Shown: positions 9,792-21,376, numbered from the stretch's first letter. The stretch: DNA of 64,000 bases from Diphasiastrum complanatum (GCA_029204225.1 CM055092.1:44260309-44324308); one strand, 5' to 3'. Numbers and translations: made by a program. The notes: generated by a model not told the origin, from the letters alone.

Positions 9792-11740
9792 GCTGGTGAG
9801 TTAGGATCAGCTCGTGCTACAGATTGGAGTTCCGCTCACAACTAGGTGTTGCTTGTTGCCAGGTGTAGTACCCTGCTTTCCAAGATAGCTTTGGCCACTA
9901 CCGCCTCTAGGATGTATTTGCCTAGAGTCTGGTACACCGTCGTTAGGTCGGTGGAAGTAGCCAATACACTGGCACTGGTAGGGGCTTGTGTTGTATCGGC
10001 CCCGATGACTTGTCGAATATTGTCATCATCATCTTCTATCAGGTTCTCATCGGACCTGATGCCATCTGGAGCTGTAGGATCAGTCCGATCTGGCGATGGT
10101 ACGAAAGTTGTTTGGACAAATGTGTCATCAGGCAATGGTTGGTTGCCCTCGACAACCTTTGTTGATGAAGCAGGTGGGGTTTGAGAAGCAACTATGGAAA
10201 TGGAGGTGAGGACGGTTTGTCCAAACGAGAGAATGGGAGGAACAGAGGAGAACTAAAGGGTGGTGTGGAGTATGGAAGATGCAACTATGTATTGAATTGA
10301 ATTCTGTCTTACTTGATTACAGCTTTGAAGTCATTGGATCAAAAGGCTCGATTCCATATCCATGCACAAATTAGCTAAATTATAGATTTAGATTTTATGT
10401 GTGGAAGTATGTGTAAAGCATCTAGGTGATTAGAACAACGAATCGACTTATGCTACCAATCACACAAATAGTTTAATCTACGAAAAATTATCTACAAGCA
10501 TGAATCTATCTGAACGTGAATAAAATAAGCATTCAATCAGAACATACACAACTCAGATTTATGGAATGGATATTAATCAGTTGCGAATGATAATGGTCTG
10601 AATGTCGATAGTGGTTCATACATATATGATTACTCTGAAAAGAGCTTTCCAGTGGATCATGGTCATGTATTGGCTCAAGGAACTAACGACATATGCAAGA
10701 TCTAGCCTAATAGAGATCATTGCATACATCAGGAATCCGATAATAGGTTGGTATGGGTATCTCTTCATTTCGGCCTTCTCCTCATTGGTCTAAAGTCATT
10801 GTTCCTTGGATAATTTAAAACCTGGATCCATGGAATGGAATTACGAGTATCTCTTCATTTTGACCTTCTCCTCATTGGTCTAAGGGCATTAATCCTTGGA
10901 TAATTTAAGACCTGGATCCATGGAATTATGCACAGACTTACGGTGTGAAAATGACAAACACTGTGAATTACGAGTGTTGGATGACAAGTATTATAGTTCA
11001 GAGCGCAGATTGGTGTTCAGTATGAGCAGATGATAGCTGGTGGGAAGTTTGGTCGCAAACAGAGATCTTTGTAATGTCAGTGTAGTTTTCGACATAGCTT
11101 CGCTAGCAAAGGTGAAAAATGACTCGAATTCAGCCCTTATATAGCGAAATTTAGAGTGCGTATTAGGTAAAATCCACTTTTCCTTGCTTAGTTCCACCCA
11201 AATTTGGCAGGGACCTTCTTTACAAAATTCTAGGACCTCAGAAAAGTCTGTGAGAGTTCAGAAGGTGATTTGACTGCCATGTGAAGGTTCTGCGAGGATT
11301 CAGACTGTCTGCGAGGGTTCAACTCTCACAGGAAGTGATCCCTCGCACAACATGTTCCTATGATTGTATTTTCAAGATCAAACCATGTAGGCAGGCTAAT
11401 TTCACTGCTATGATTCCATTTAGGCACTTGCGAGGGTTGGTAAGATGATCTTGATGCTCTACGAGGGTTCTGAAAATTCAGCATCTGAGAATCCTCCCAC
11501 ACACTAAAAAATGGTGATTCTCCCATCAGGAACTCTTGCAGGGATTTTTATGGATGCATCTGGGTCAGATCTAGTGACTTTCCAAGTTTCAAGAGCTACC
11601 TCCTAGGGGATCTCCAAAAATCATGAAAAAAGTGCTCTTTTAGAGTGTTTTTTGATGAGATCTCAAGATTTTCTGATTTTTAACTTTTGTAAACTGGTAA
11701 TCTGCATCATCTATGTTAGATCTGACTGTTGGTAGTTCTC
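9792..11740. other. unassigned stretch with small tandem duplication
   Basis: A 97-residue minus-strand frame (9842-10135) is Asp/Thr-rich and unrecognised. An 89-bp unit is duplicated at about 10758-10846 and 10847-10935 (both hold TATCTCTTCATTT and CCTGGATCCATGGAAT). Phrases such as CTGCGAGG and CTCTCACAGG near 11200-11480 recall the tandem array at 63.3-64 kb but are not clearly homologous. The part next to the Ty3 fragment may hold its 3' untranslated end or LTR, but I could not place an edge. Confidence 0.35.
10758..10935. repeat. 89-bp tandem duplication
   Basis: Two adjacent copies begin TATCTCTTCATTT and end near CCTGGATCCATGGAAT. They differ by a few substitutions. Confidence 0.7.
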
Positions 11741-11974
11741 CAAAAGTTTTAATGGATATTTGGTAACAGATCCATCAGTAAATTATCTGCTTCCTTTTTT
11801 ATCCTCTCTGGATCTGGATCCTTCTTGGATTCTGATGAATTTCCCCGATCTTGCCAGATTTGGCCGAATCTTGATGGATCTAGATTGATTTGGCTTGATC
11901 TTCCTAGATCTAGTGGTGATGGTTTAGCGGAATAGCTTTTCGTAACGTGCCACCACCAATCTGGATCTATTTTA

Positions 11975-12499
11975 CTATGGTGGCCAGTACTTGTGCAACC
12001 GGCTACCATTGATGGGTGTATCGAATGGTGTTTCATCTAGCTTTTCTAAATTCACGACTCCATGATTAAAAATTTTCTTGACCCAATAAGGACCTTCGCC
12101 TGTGAATTTTAACTTTCCCTTGATCGCCTTGGTTTTATACATCAGGACCAGATCTCCGGAGCGAAGATTCTTCTTTTGTAACCTATGATCATGCCATGCT
12201 TTGCGTCTTTTCTTTTCAACTACCAGTGCGTGCACAGCTATTATGCGTGTTTCACCAAGTTTATGCAGAGCTTCGTGGCATAGTTGTAGAGATTTGGACT
12301 CATTAAGATGTTGTGTGGTGGCAATCTTTAATGAAGGAACTATAAACTCTACTGGCATCACAACATCCTAACCATATACCAATGGAAGGGTGTTTGATCA
12401 GTGCTTCCTTTATGTGTTGTCCTGAATGCCCACAAAGCAGCATGCAACTTGTGTTCCCAATCTGATATGCTAGCTTCAACTATTTTTGTGAGCACGCTA
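11975..12499 (-). pseudogene. Ty3/gypsy integrase, C-terminal half, cut by element B
   Basis: On the minus strand the end of the integrase core (HAALWAFRTTHKGSTDQTPF) comes first. After a frame break near 12360 the C-terminal GPY/F-type module follows: RLQKKNLRSGDLVLMYKTKA, GEGPYWVKKIF, then DTPINGSRLHKYWPP before the stop. It continues across the insertion of element B into the piece at 17062-17790: removing 12500-17061 and one copy of CGCTA restores an uninterrupted reading frame over the junction. This Ty3 lineage differs from the one at 5712-6270. Confidence 0.85.
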
Positions 12500-13200
12500 T
12501 GTGAAGAATTGCCAAAAATTGGCAAATCTAGCTTGATCAAAAACCATGTAGTATAATGTAAATTTTGTACATAAGTGGACTCCACACATGTGAGGCCAAG
12601 ATGCCACGTGGAAACCCACTCCTAATTTAGTTTAGGTCAAGTCCATAGGGTTGGTCATGTCATTTTGGTAGTGATTCCTAGTTTATAGGACCTAAATCCT
12701 AGATTTAAGGTGAAAATTTGACCAACTAGCTATCTACCAAGCATGACTCTAGGAAATAGACTAGGGTTTCATTTTAGGGCAAGAAGGGTGAGTTAACTTC
12801 CTTATTACATGCTGGAAATCCACCTAACTTCAAGAAGGAAGTCAAATTTGCTATGTATTCCAAGCTCTCATAGTGAGAAGATAGAAAATTTTTGGAGCTC
12901 ATTGGCAATCTCAAGCTAGTTCACTATGTACATTGAGTTTTTGTTATCCAAATGAAACCAAATCAATTTCTACTTGTTTCTCAGGTTGAAGGCCGTACTA
13001 CAGCCTGTAGTACACATGTGTGGGTTCGTATTTCAATGTTTATCAATGCTTTTGATTGTTAATGCTGGTTGTTTGTCAAATTGCCAATCTAGATCAACTT
13101 TTTTGTGTCTAGTTTTTTGATAGATTGTTAAGCAAGCATCCAATCACTCTTGTGGATCTTTGTAGATCCATTTATGGTCCTAAATTATAGTACTTTCACA
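12500..13200 (+). repeat. 5' LTR of element B
   Basis: The LTR is 701 bases with TG...CA ends, preceded by CGCTA and followed at once by a tRNA-Met type primer-binding site. A truncated further copy of this LTR lies at 61656-62300. Confidence 0.93.
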
Positions 13201-13213
13201 TGGTATCAGAGCC
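13201..13213 (+). promoter_or_regulatory. primer-binding site of element B
   Basis: TGGTATCAGAGCC is the standard copia sequence complementary to the 3' end of initiator tRNA-Met. It abuts the CA end of the 5' LTR. Confidence 0.9.
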
Positions 13214-13637
13214 AAGTACAAGAGCATAAGCCATTGATCTAATGCAAATCCATTTTTAGCAAGTTTTGGTGCTAAAAACTAGTATTGAGAGGGCAAGCTA
13301 GAATCTTGATTTTGGTGAGGAGATTTGATCCCAAACTTGGTAGGGGTCCAAATCCGTACTATCCACATGTGTGGGCACCTCTTAACCTGCATTTAATGCA
13401 TGGTATTCATTTAATCCAAAGAAATTCAATCTGTGAGCTTTTGATGTAATTTTTGGTAAAAATCTTAGGATAAACTACCAAGATTGAGTGCCATTGATTA
13501 GATTTGACTTAGGGTAATGAGAGCAAATTAATCTAGGCTGAAATCAGGTCCTCTAAACTTGTTTTATAGGTCTTGAAAGTACATCAAAAAGTGTGAAAGA
13601 GATTAAGTCATTTTTTTGTCCAAAAATAGCCAAAATT

Positions 13638-13985
13638 GGCAAGATTTGATTGTAAGTAGATTTCACATCATCTTATCTTCATTCCAACTTTGTGAGGGAG
13701 TGCTAGAACTGAGATTATAAGTCCATTTTTTGGATTAGAAATCTAATTTGAGTGAAACACTACAAGAGAGAGACCTTAGTGAGTTTCTAGAGACAATCAA
13801 ATCCATTTCTTGGCAAGATTTGTTTGAAAGTAGTTTTCACTTCATCTTATCTTCATTCCAACTTTGTGAGGGAGTGATAGAACTGTGATTATAAGTCCAT
13901 TTGTTGGATTAGAAATCAAATTCGAGTGAAACACTGCAAGTGTGAGACCTTTGTGAGTTTCAATTCAATCAAATCTATTTCTTGT
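13638..13985 (+). repeat. 174-bp tandem duplication in the leader of element B
   Basis: GGCAAGATTTG followed by CATCTTATCTTCATTCCAAC and GAGTGAAACACT occurs twice, at about 13638 and 13812. The duplicated unit lies just before the Gag start and is an internal duplication of the leader. Confidence 0.75.
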
Positions 13986-14005
13986 TTGTAGAAGTCACTA
14001 GTAAG

Positions 14006-16141
14006 ATGGGATCTGCTGGAGCATACCTTCTAGAAGCTAGTGAGAGGTTGAATTCTACAGATTATGCTATTTGGAAGGTTAGGATGGAGTCACTCTTGGT
14101 GCTCCAAGACCTTTATGAGTTCTTGATTGAAGATGAAGTTGAACCTGTAGGTGCACAGGAGTTAGCTAGATACTAGAAGAGATCTAGGCTTGCACTTCAT
14201 TGTGTGAAGATGAATGTGAACAATGACTTGTTGAGAGAAGTATCAGCTTGTACTAGTGCTAAAGAGGCTTGGGAGTCTCTAAAATCAATCTATGAGTCTA
14301 GCAACACTTCTAGAGTTCTTATGCTTAGAAATCAAATTTTGCAAAGCATGAGAAGAAGTGAGGAGAGTGCACAGGATTATGTACTCAAAATCAAGTCTCT
14401 AAATAGGGAATTGGCTTCCATTGGAGAGAAAATTCATGATGGAGAGCTTGTACAAATTGTCTTTAATGGTCTAGGAGATGACTTTGCAAATTTGGTCCAA
14501 AGTTTTGCCATCCAAGACACTTTACCAACTATAGAAAAACTTCACAGTGTATTAGTGGCTGAAGAGTGTAGGATGCTCCATGCAAAATCTAGGATGAGTT
14601 CCTTGTCATTGCAGGATGGTGATGAGAAAGCCAATTTCTCATTCAAGGGCAAAAGTAAGACCAATGAAAAGAAGAAGCATCCAAAGGAGGCCAAAGAAGA
14701 GGATCATGCATCAAGCTCAAAGGACAAGTCAAAGCAGAAATGCTTCTTTTGTGGAAGGAAGGGGAATTATGCATTTGAATGCTACAAGAGGCTAAGAGCA
14801 CAAGTGGATGTGGACAAACAAGGAAACCTTGCAAAGGAGGAGGAGGAGGATGAAGTAGATGTATTCTTGATGGCATCTACAACCTCACCAACAAGCAATG
14901 GCAATTCAAGAGACAATTGGTGGATCGACAGTGGGGCTAGCTCCCACATGTGTTGTGAAAAGGACTTTTTCTCAACCTTACACTCTTTCAATGCTGCTAA
15001 AATGTTTGTCTTTACTGCAAATGATGAAGAGTGTAGGATAGATGGTGTTGGTACCATCTCTTTGTGTCTAGAATCCTCAAAATGCATGGATCTAGAAAAT
15101 GTCCTTTATGTACCATCAATCACCAAGAATATGCTTAGTGTTGGTCTACTCTTAGAAAGTGGTTTGGATGTCCACTTTAAGCATGGTATTTGCTTCATCT
15201 TGAAGAATGATGTTTGCATTGCAAAGGGATTTAAACATGGAAGATTGTTTAAGTTGGAAGCTAGTGTTGCTTTTGAAAGAATGAGCTTGGCAATGGAGAA
15301 GATCACTCAAGAGGAGATCGTGGCAAAGTGTGATCTTGCTTGCATTGAGGAGGAGCATCAAAAAGAGGAAGATCTTGAGGATCAGACTCAAAGCATGAGA
15401 GATCCAAGGGAGTCCTCAATGACAATGGCCGAGTCATCAAATTGCATGCAAATTGTCCATTCAAGTGTGCATCTTGCAAGGGCGGTGAGCATTGGAGAGT
15501 CTACTATCTTTGAATAATTTTTGGAAAGTATTAGTAGACATGAGGTGACTTGTTTCTTACCTTTAAGATTCATGGTGTTTATTACTTTGTATGACAAGAC
15601 AATGAAATGGGATGCTTTGAAATCTACATTTGTTGTTGATAAAGCAATTTCATTGGATAGCTATTTTTGTAATAGTTTGAATAGAGTCATAAAAGATGAA
15701 ACACCATTTGTTTTGGATATCTTTGTGTCCACATGCTTTGTGCATGATCATTCCAATGTAAGGACCAAAGATTATCATATTTCAATGATAGGAATAATGG
15801 TAGTGTTTTGCTCTTCAAGTAGAGATTGTAGAATCTACTTGTTTTCAACCAAAGAATTTGTCAATGGTGAAAATGTGATCTTTCAAGAGTGGAAGATCTG
15901 TAAACTTGAAGAAGCACCTTTGGATCAACACCTTATTCGATTCATTGATTTTTTGGAGTCAAGTCAAGTGGAGGAGCAAGCTCAAGACCCAAGGACTCCA
16001 AGAAGAACCTTGAGTATCAAGATGGAGCCATCTAGGCTCAATCATATGGATCAAGCAAGGCAAGTTGTCTTTGGCAACATTATATATGCACTTAATAGTT
16101 TTATTGATGTATCTTCAAGTGCACAAAATGACTTGGCATGA
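14006..16141 (+). pseudogene. Gag-protease plus decayed integrase remnant of element B
   Basis: Gag begins MGSAGAYLLEASERLNSTDY at 14006 and closely matches element A. A TAG at 14174-14176 replaces a Lys codon of A. The frame then runs 14204-15517 through a zinc knuckle (CFFCGRKGNYAFEC) and the protease site DSGASSHM, to a GAG-pre-integrase-like LENVLYVPSITKNMLSVG. After about 15300 it is only loosely alignable to copia integrase: VHSSVH replaces HSDVH, ESISRH replaces DDYSRF, and the RSDNGG and NGVAER blocks are missing. Another stop, TAA at 15515-15517, is TAC in the copy at 61 kb. The last part resembles the integrase C-terminus (CFVHDHSNVRTKDY). No RT or RNase H follows. Confidence 0.82.
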
Positions 16142-16359
16142 TGTATAGTTTTTGAAGTGTGCTACATGTATATAGACACATTTGTGGAACATCTTGTAAG
16201 GGGTCCTTTAAGAGGTGGTGAAAGATCCTTCATGGACATCATTCTCTATTGGAGTCTCAAAAGTTCCTTGTTTGTAGCTGGATTTTTTAGACACTTCTAA
16301 AAGCTTTCATTCATCTATCAAGAGAGTTGTAAATAGATCAAGCTAAATTTGAGGAGGAG
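16142..16359 (+). other. 3' untranslated end and polypurine tract of element B
   Basis: There is no frame here. The stretch ends in AAATTTGAGGAGGAG, a purine-rich primer for plus-strand synthesis placed directly before the 3' LTR. Confidence 0.7.
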
Positions 16360-17061
16360 TGTGAAGAATTGCCAGAAATTGGCAAATCTAGCTTGATCAA
16401 AAACCATGTAGTATAATGTAAATTTTGTACATAAGTGGATTCCACACATGTGAGGCCAATATGCCACGTGACAACCCACTCCTAATGTAGGCTAGGTCAA
16501 GTCCATAGGGTTGGTCATGTCATTTTGTTAGTGATTCCTAGTTTATAGGACCTAAATCCTAGATTTAAGTTGAAAATTTGACCAACTAGCTATCTACCAA
16601 GCATGACTCTAGGAAATAGACTAGGGTTTCATTTTAGGGCAAGAAGGGTGAGTTAACTTCCTTATTACATGCTGGAAATCCACCTAACTTCAAGAAGGAA
16701 GTCGAATTTGCTATGTATTCCAAGCTCCCATAGTGAGAAGATAGAAAATTTTTGGAGCTCATTGGCAATCTCAAGCTAGTTCACTATATACATTGAGTTT
16801 TTGTTATCTAAATGAAACCAAATCAATTTTTACTTGTTTCTCAGGTTGAAGGCCGTACTACAGCCTGCAGTACACACGTGTGGGCTCGTATTTCAATGTT
16901 TATCAATGCTTTTGATTGTTAATGCTTGTTGTTTGTCAAATTGCCAATCTAGATCAACTTTTTTGTGTCTAGTTTTTTGATAGATTGTTAAGCAAGCATC
17001 CAATAACTCTTGTGGATCTTTTGTAGATCCATTTATGGTCCTAAAGTACAGTACTTTCACA
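16360..17061 (+). repeat. 3' LTR of element B
   Basis: The 702-base repeat of 12500-13200 ends TTTCACA at 17061 and is followed by the second CGCTA target copy. Confidence 0.93.
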
Positions 17062-17790
17062 CGCTACACAGGATCTTATTGGATGATTCTGCTTGCCCAT
17101 TACCATGAGGATAATAACGTACTGGTTCTGTGGATCACGAAGAATTCCTCCAACAATACCTTGATGGTGTAATTGATGAAATGGCTCTCGCGATCGATAA
17201 CTAGCTCCACCGGAATAGTGCTTGGGCTAAGAACGGGTGTAGTAGGTCATAATTCAATCTCGTTGGTCTCCTTGCCCTTTGGCACACATCGCACTTTTTC
17301 AAGTATTCCTCCGTATCCTTATGAATCATTGGCCACCAACATCCTGATTGTAGGATCTTGTGAACTGTAATGTTGGATGCAAAATGGCCTCCACCCATGC
17401 CTTCATGTGAAAGCAAAATGATCTGCGCGGCTTTATGAGAAAGAATACACTGCCGAAGAATTCTGTCTGGTCCTCTTCAATACAACTGGTCGGCAATCAG
17501 CTGATAAGGTCTAGCCTTCAAGATCAATTTCCGCTGTTCCACCTTTGGTAGTGACTTGTCTGGTTGGCCCCGCATTAGATATTCAACAATGTCGGCAGCC
17601 CATTCTAGTACTGTGTCTACATAAAATAAGACAGCATCAGCTATCTCATCGTCGGGTTGGGTCGCAATCTCCTTTCCCTTGATTCATGACACATGATCTG
17701 CCATGTAGTGTTGTTTCCCTTGCCAATCTGAAAATCAAATTCCTATAGCAGAAGTAGCCATCTGGTGATTCTTCTGGTGTTGCAAGTTAA
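17062..17790 (-). pseudogene. Ty3/gypsy RNase H end, linker and integrase zinc domain, cut by element B
   Basis: Minus-strand reading gives the RNase H tail (ITRWLLLL, EFDFQI, HYMADHVS) and a linker (YVDTVLEWAADIVEYLMRGQ, RGPDRILRQCI). The H2C2 integrase domain follows (HEGMGGGHFASNITVHKI, SGCWWPMI, CDVCQRARRP, 17201-17416). Stops in the linker (after HVS and after LIADQLY) mark decay. The catalytic core should start next but is mostly missing or frameshifted before 17066. Together with 11975-12499 it is one broken element. Confidence 0.83.
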
Positions 17791-18195
17791 TTATTGAAAC
17801 ATGCACCAATAATGTTAGATCTCCTTCTGGATGTTACTTTGTGAACAAAGTTCCTCAACAGATGGCCCACTTCCCATGTACTTCTCAGTTACGTACGTTT
17901 TTTTTCTAGTACTTTGTAGAATGGCATTGGCCAAATCAATCACCAACAGCATCCTTGTATAGATTAAGTTTTGGATTTGTATTAGTCAACACTTTGCCAA
18001 CTACTATGTTTGACCTCAACAAAGTTTCTTGTTGGTATGAAGGCTTCATCCTCAATGTGCATTATCTATGGTAGCAAATATGACCAATATATCAATTTAG
18101 CACATTTCAACTAATCTTGCAAGCCAGTAAAAATATAATAAACAAAAGACAAAGAGTCAGATATAGCTATACTATCATAATATATCTAGTCATGC
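17791..18195. other. unassigned spacer between Ty3 and MULE-like fragments
   Basis: The stretch is AT-rich with no frame above 60 residues and no terminal repeat that I can see. Confidence 0.4.
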
Positions 18196-18960
18196 TCAAA
18201 AACATATCGTGAAATTTTTTTTTTTCCATCTAGTAATTTGGTTCTTCCACCATGATAGCCAGTTGTGAAGTTGCTCATAACAATTGTCATTGGCACTTCC
18301 TTGAGTCCACCAATCACATATGTTGTACAATTTATCAGCCTCTTGAATATTAGATGAATTTCTCCATTGTACATACAATCCAAGATGCTCGTCTCTAGTT
18401 TGTTGTTTGATGTATTCAGTAGTATGTTTATGAACAGAGTTTATGAAGTGCCACAAGCATGAACGCTCTTTTCCTTCCATAGGTATTTTAGGTCCTTGTC
18501 CAAACACGGTTCTAATTGCTAACCAATTTGCTTGAGCCTCATCCACCATGAACCCTCTGAATGTGACAACACCAGTGCCATGTTTTGCCATGACTTTGAC
18601 AAGCAATTTCCAAAATAATATTTGTGCTTGTGTGTCTCTAGATTTCATTTCACAACTTGAAATGGTTTGCATAGAATGTATTCTAAAAAGGTAGAAAGCA
18701 ATAATTAAAATGACATGGAGCATGTCAAATAAACATGATCTAGCACTAACAAATTACTTGGTGTCATACACATGAGCTCCCAATGTTACCCAATTGTTTA
18801 CCCGATGCACATGATCAAAACAACACCAAATACTTTTTCCAATAGAACTCCTAGCAGACGCACTAGTACTGGTGTTTGATGGGTTAGATAATGTCTGACA
18901 ATGGCTGACAATCTAAATAGCATAACCAGTCAGTGGAAAATTTCTAATACACACACTCTA
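18196..18960 (-). pseudogene. MULE-like transposase fragment with a probable 75-bp intron
   Basis: The main exon (18196-18682) has FMVDEAQANWLAIRTVFG, then CLWHFINSVHKHTTEYIK and WWTQGSANDN. This resembles the second Asp and the C..H motif of Mutator-like DDE transposases. An upstream exon (from 18758) reads WCCFDHVHRVNNWVTLGAHV followed by YDTK. Joining across a GT...AG interval at 18683-18757 keeps one frame, so a short intron is likely. The C-terminal end (after WWKNQITRWKKK) and the N-terminus are missing. Family assignment is from remembered motif shape, not a search. No terminal inverted repeats were found. Confidence 0.5.
18683..18757 (-). other. probable intron in the MULE-like fragment
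   Basis: On the minus strand it begins GTAATTTG and ends CTACCTTTTTAG. Removing it joins a Lys codon in phase and links HVYDT to IHSMQTISSCEMKSRD. Confidence 0.45.
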
Positions 18961-18999
18961 TAGATCACTAGATTGGGTAACTGCCTTCCAAATAATGTT

Positions 19000-19648
19000 T
19001 GTGGAGGATTTCATATCATTATGATCCAATCCACTTAAATGATCTTTGGTTAGAAAGAGAAATACACTACCAATCTCACCAATGTAGAAAAATCAGCATC
19101 TACACACAAAATGAGATGCAAACACTAATAGAACTTGATCAAAATTGAATGAAATGATAAAGTACTGTTGTTGTCTGTACAAAACCAACAAGCTACTATA
19201 TTTCACACGTGTGGATCCGAAAATAGCGTTTATGAATCATTCTACACATAGAATTGCAAGCAATCACCAATATAGTGCACCAATGGATAGTAGAACCCAA
19301 GAGAACCAAGTATAATCATGAAGTGAGATAAAGAAGAGAGAAGATCACTCTCTCCATGAGTTACATCTTTTTATATCAGGTACAAACCCTATTTGGCCAA
19401 TTGGTTTTCCCTCCAAAATGCAAACTCTACTATTTTTGTGTCTAGATTCAATGTACCCAATTATTCAAATTTGAATCTACTCAAACTCATATTCTAACTT
19501 TCCCACACTTTCAAAAATTGTTTATTCAAATGAAATTTAGATTAATGAACTTTGAAAAGTCAATCTCTACGTCTAAAACAAGTTTTGGCCTCAATATGCC
19601 AAATATGGAAATATTGACAAAATGATCAAACTAGTTAAATCTTTCACA
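19000..19648 (-). repeat. 3' LTR of element III
   Basis: This repeats 24138-24759 (shared blocks ATCATTATGATCCAATCCAC and ACCAATATAGTGCACCAATG) and lies directly after the RNase H frame. Confidence 0.87.
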
Positions 19649-21376
19649 CTCCCTCTTCAACTAGTTTTAGCATAGACTTTGATAGCACTCCAAGTGAAGT
19701 GCTATGATTCATGAACAAGCCCTTTCCCAATGCTTTGGTGAAGATATCAGCTACACATTCCCTTGAAGACACATGTTGAAGCTCCACCTTCTTTGCAATG
19801 ACTTGCTCCCTCACAAAATGATATTGCACCTCAATATGCTTGCTCCTAGCATGAAAGATAGGATTGGATGCCGATATTTGGGCTGATTGATTGTCACAAA
19901 AGATGATTGGGCTCTCTAAAAAATCCAACATATGAAGATCCTTGATCATCCTCTTGATCCATAACATCTCCTTTGTGCAATGTGTAAGAGCTTTGTACTC
20001 GGCCTTACTAGATGACAATGAGATATTGGCTTGTTTCTTCGACATCCATGATATAACTCCATCACCTATGAAAATACAATAAGTAATAATGGATTTCCTA
20101 TCCATTACATCTCCAGAATAGTCCGAATCTGAAAATCCAAAAAGATTAGGTGATGATCCCTCATACAATATGCCAAAATCTCGAGTTCCAATGATGTACC
20201 TCAAAACTCGCTTTCCTATCTTCCAATGCTCCTCACTAGGATTTTGCATGAATTGACTCAATCTTCCAACACAATAGCTTAGATCTGGTTTAGATAGATG
20301 AGTGAACCAACTAGCTTCCTATAGAGAGTAATGTCCTCGAAGGATCTTTCATTACCTCTTATAGTTAGCTTTATATGAGACTTCATAGGTGTATCAATAG
20401 CTTTTGATCTACCATATGAAATCTTTCTAGAATAGAATTAGCATACTTCTCTTGAAAAATGAAAGTAGATTGAGAAGATCTAATGACTTCTATTCCCAAA
20501 ATGTAATGCAAATTACCAAGATCATGCACCTCAAACTCCTTTCTTAAGAGCATTCTTGATATCCTCCACATATTGATTGTCTCCACCACTCAAGATGATA
20601 TCATCCACATAGATTAGCAAGATGGTAACATCATTTCCAGCAAACCTATAATAAGGTCAATGATCATACTCACTCGAGAGTAAAAAATATTTATGCTTAG
20701 CATACCAATTCCTTGGTGCTTGCTTAAGACCATACAAGCTCTTTTGTAGAAGACACACATGATTTGGCTTTGTTGATGAAATGTAGCTCTCAGACTGTTC
20801 CATGTACACTTCCTCCTCAAGATCACCATTCAAGAATGCATGTAGACTGTCCATTTGCCATAGATCCCATCCATAAAGTATAGCAAGTGAAATGATGAAT
20901 CGAATGCTTATTATCTTTGCCACGGGTGCAAAGGTCTCATCATAGTCAATCCCTTGTTGTTGAGCATATCCTTTTCCCACTAACCTTTCCTTGTACTTGT
21001 TGATAGATCCATCTTGGTTTGTCTTCACCTTGAAGATCCATTTGCATCCAATAGCCTTCTTGTCCTTAGGCAACTCCACCAATCTCCATGTTTCATTCTT
21101 CATAAGAGCTTGATACTCAAGATCCATTGCTTGGATCCACTCCTTTTCTTCCCTTGCTTGATCTACACTTGTAGGCTCATCCAAAGAGGTTAGGAAAGCA
21201 ACATAATTCTCAGAAATGCTTACCCTTTTGATCATATGTGAGCCTTGAAGGTACTTGTCTTTCTCTTGATGTTCTCCTTGGCTTTTTACTTGATGAAGAT
21301 CCATCATCATCACCATCCAAAGTAGGATCCTTTTCATCAACATCAAGAATGTTAGATCCATCCACACTACCATCAA
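19644..21376 (-). pseudogene. RT and RNase H of element III
   Basis: RT at 20657-21376 holds GCKWIFKVKTNQDGSINKYK, QQQGIDYDETFAPVAKI, WQMDSLHAFLNG and KSLYGLKQAPRNWY. After a frame break the YVDD box is still readable at about 20600, and the thumb is at 20383-20589. RNase H (19644-20261) has SDSDYSGD, SSSKAEYKAL and FCDNQSAQISASNPIFHARS, then the tail FTKALGKG. RNase H looks intact, while RT is split by at least two frameshifts. Confidence 0.83.

Larger units (their letters stand above)
12500..17061 (+). mobile_element. complete non-autonomous copia element B
   Basis: LTRs lie at 12500-13200 and 16360-17061, each starting TGTGAAGAATTGCC and ending ACTTTCACA. The primer-binding site TGGTATCAGAGCC follows at 13201-13213, and a purine-rich tract (GAGGAGGAG) precedes the 3' LTR. 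Perfect 5-bp target duplications CGCTA flank it at 12495-12499 and 17062-17066. By eye the LTRs differ at about 22 positions plus one indel over 701 bases (near 3%). Inside are Gag, a protease active site and a collapsed integrase remnant. RT and RNase H are absent, so movement would depend on another element; element A is the obvious relative. Confidence 0.92.

Noticed and set aside
11200-11480. Part of the same 150-bp satellite as the right edge
   Set aside because: Only short phrases match, with no periodicity.
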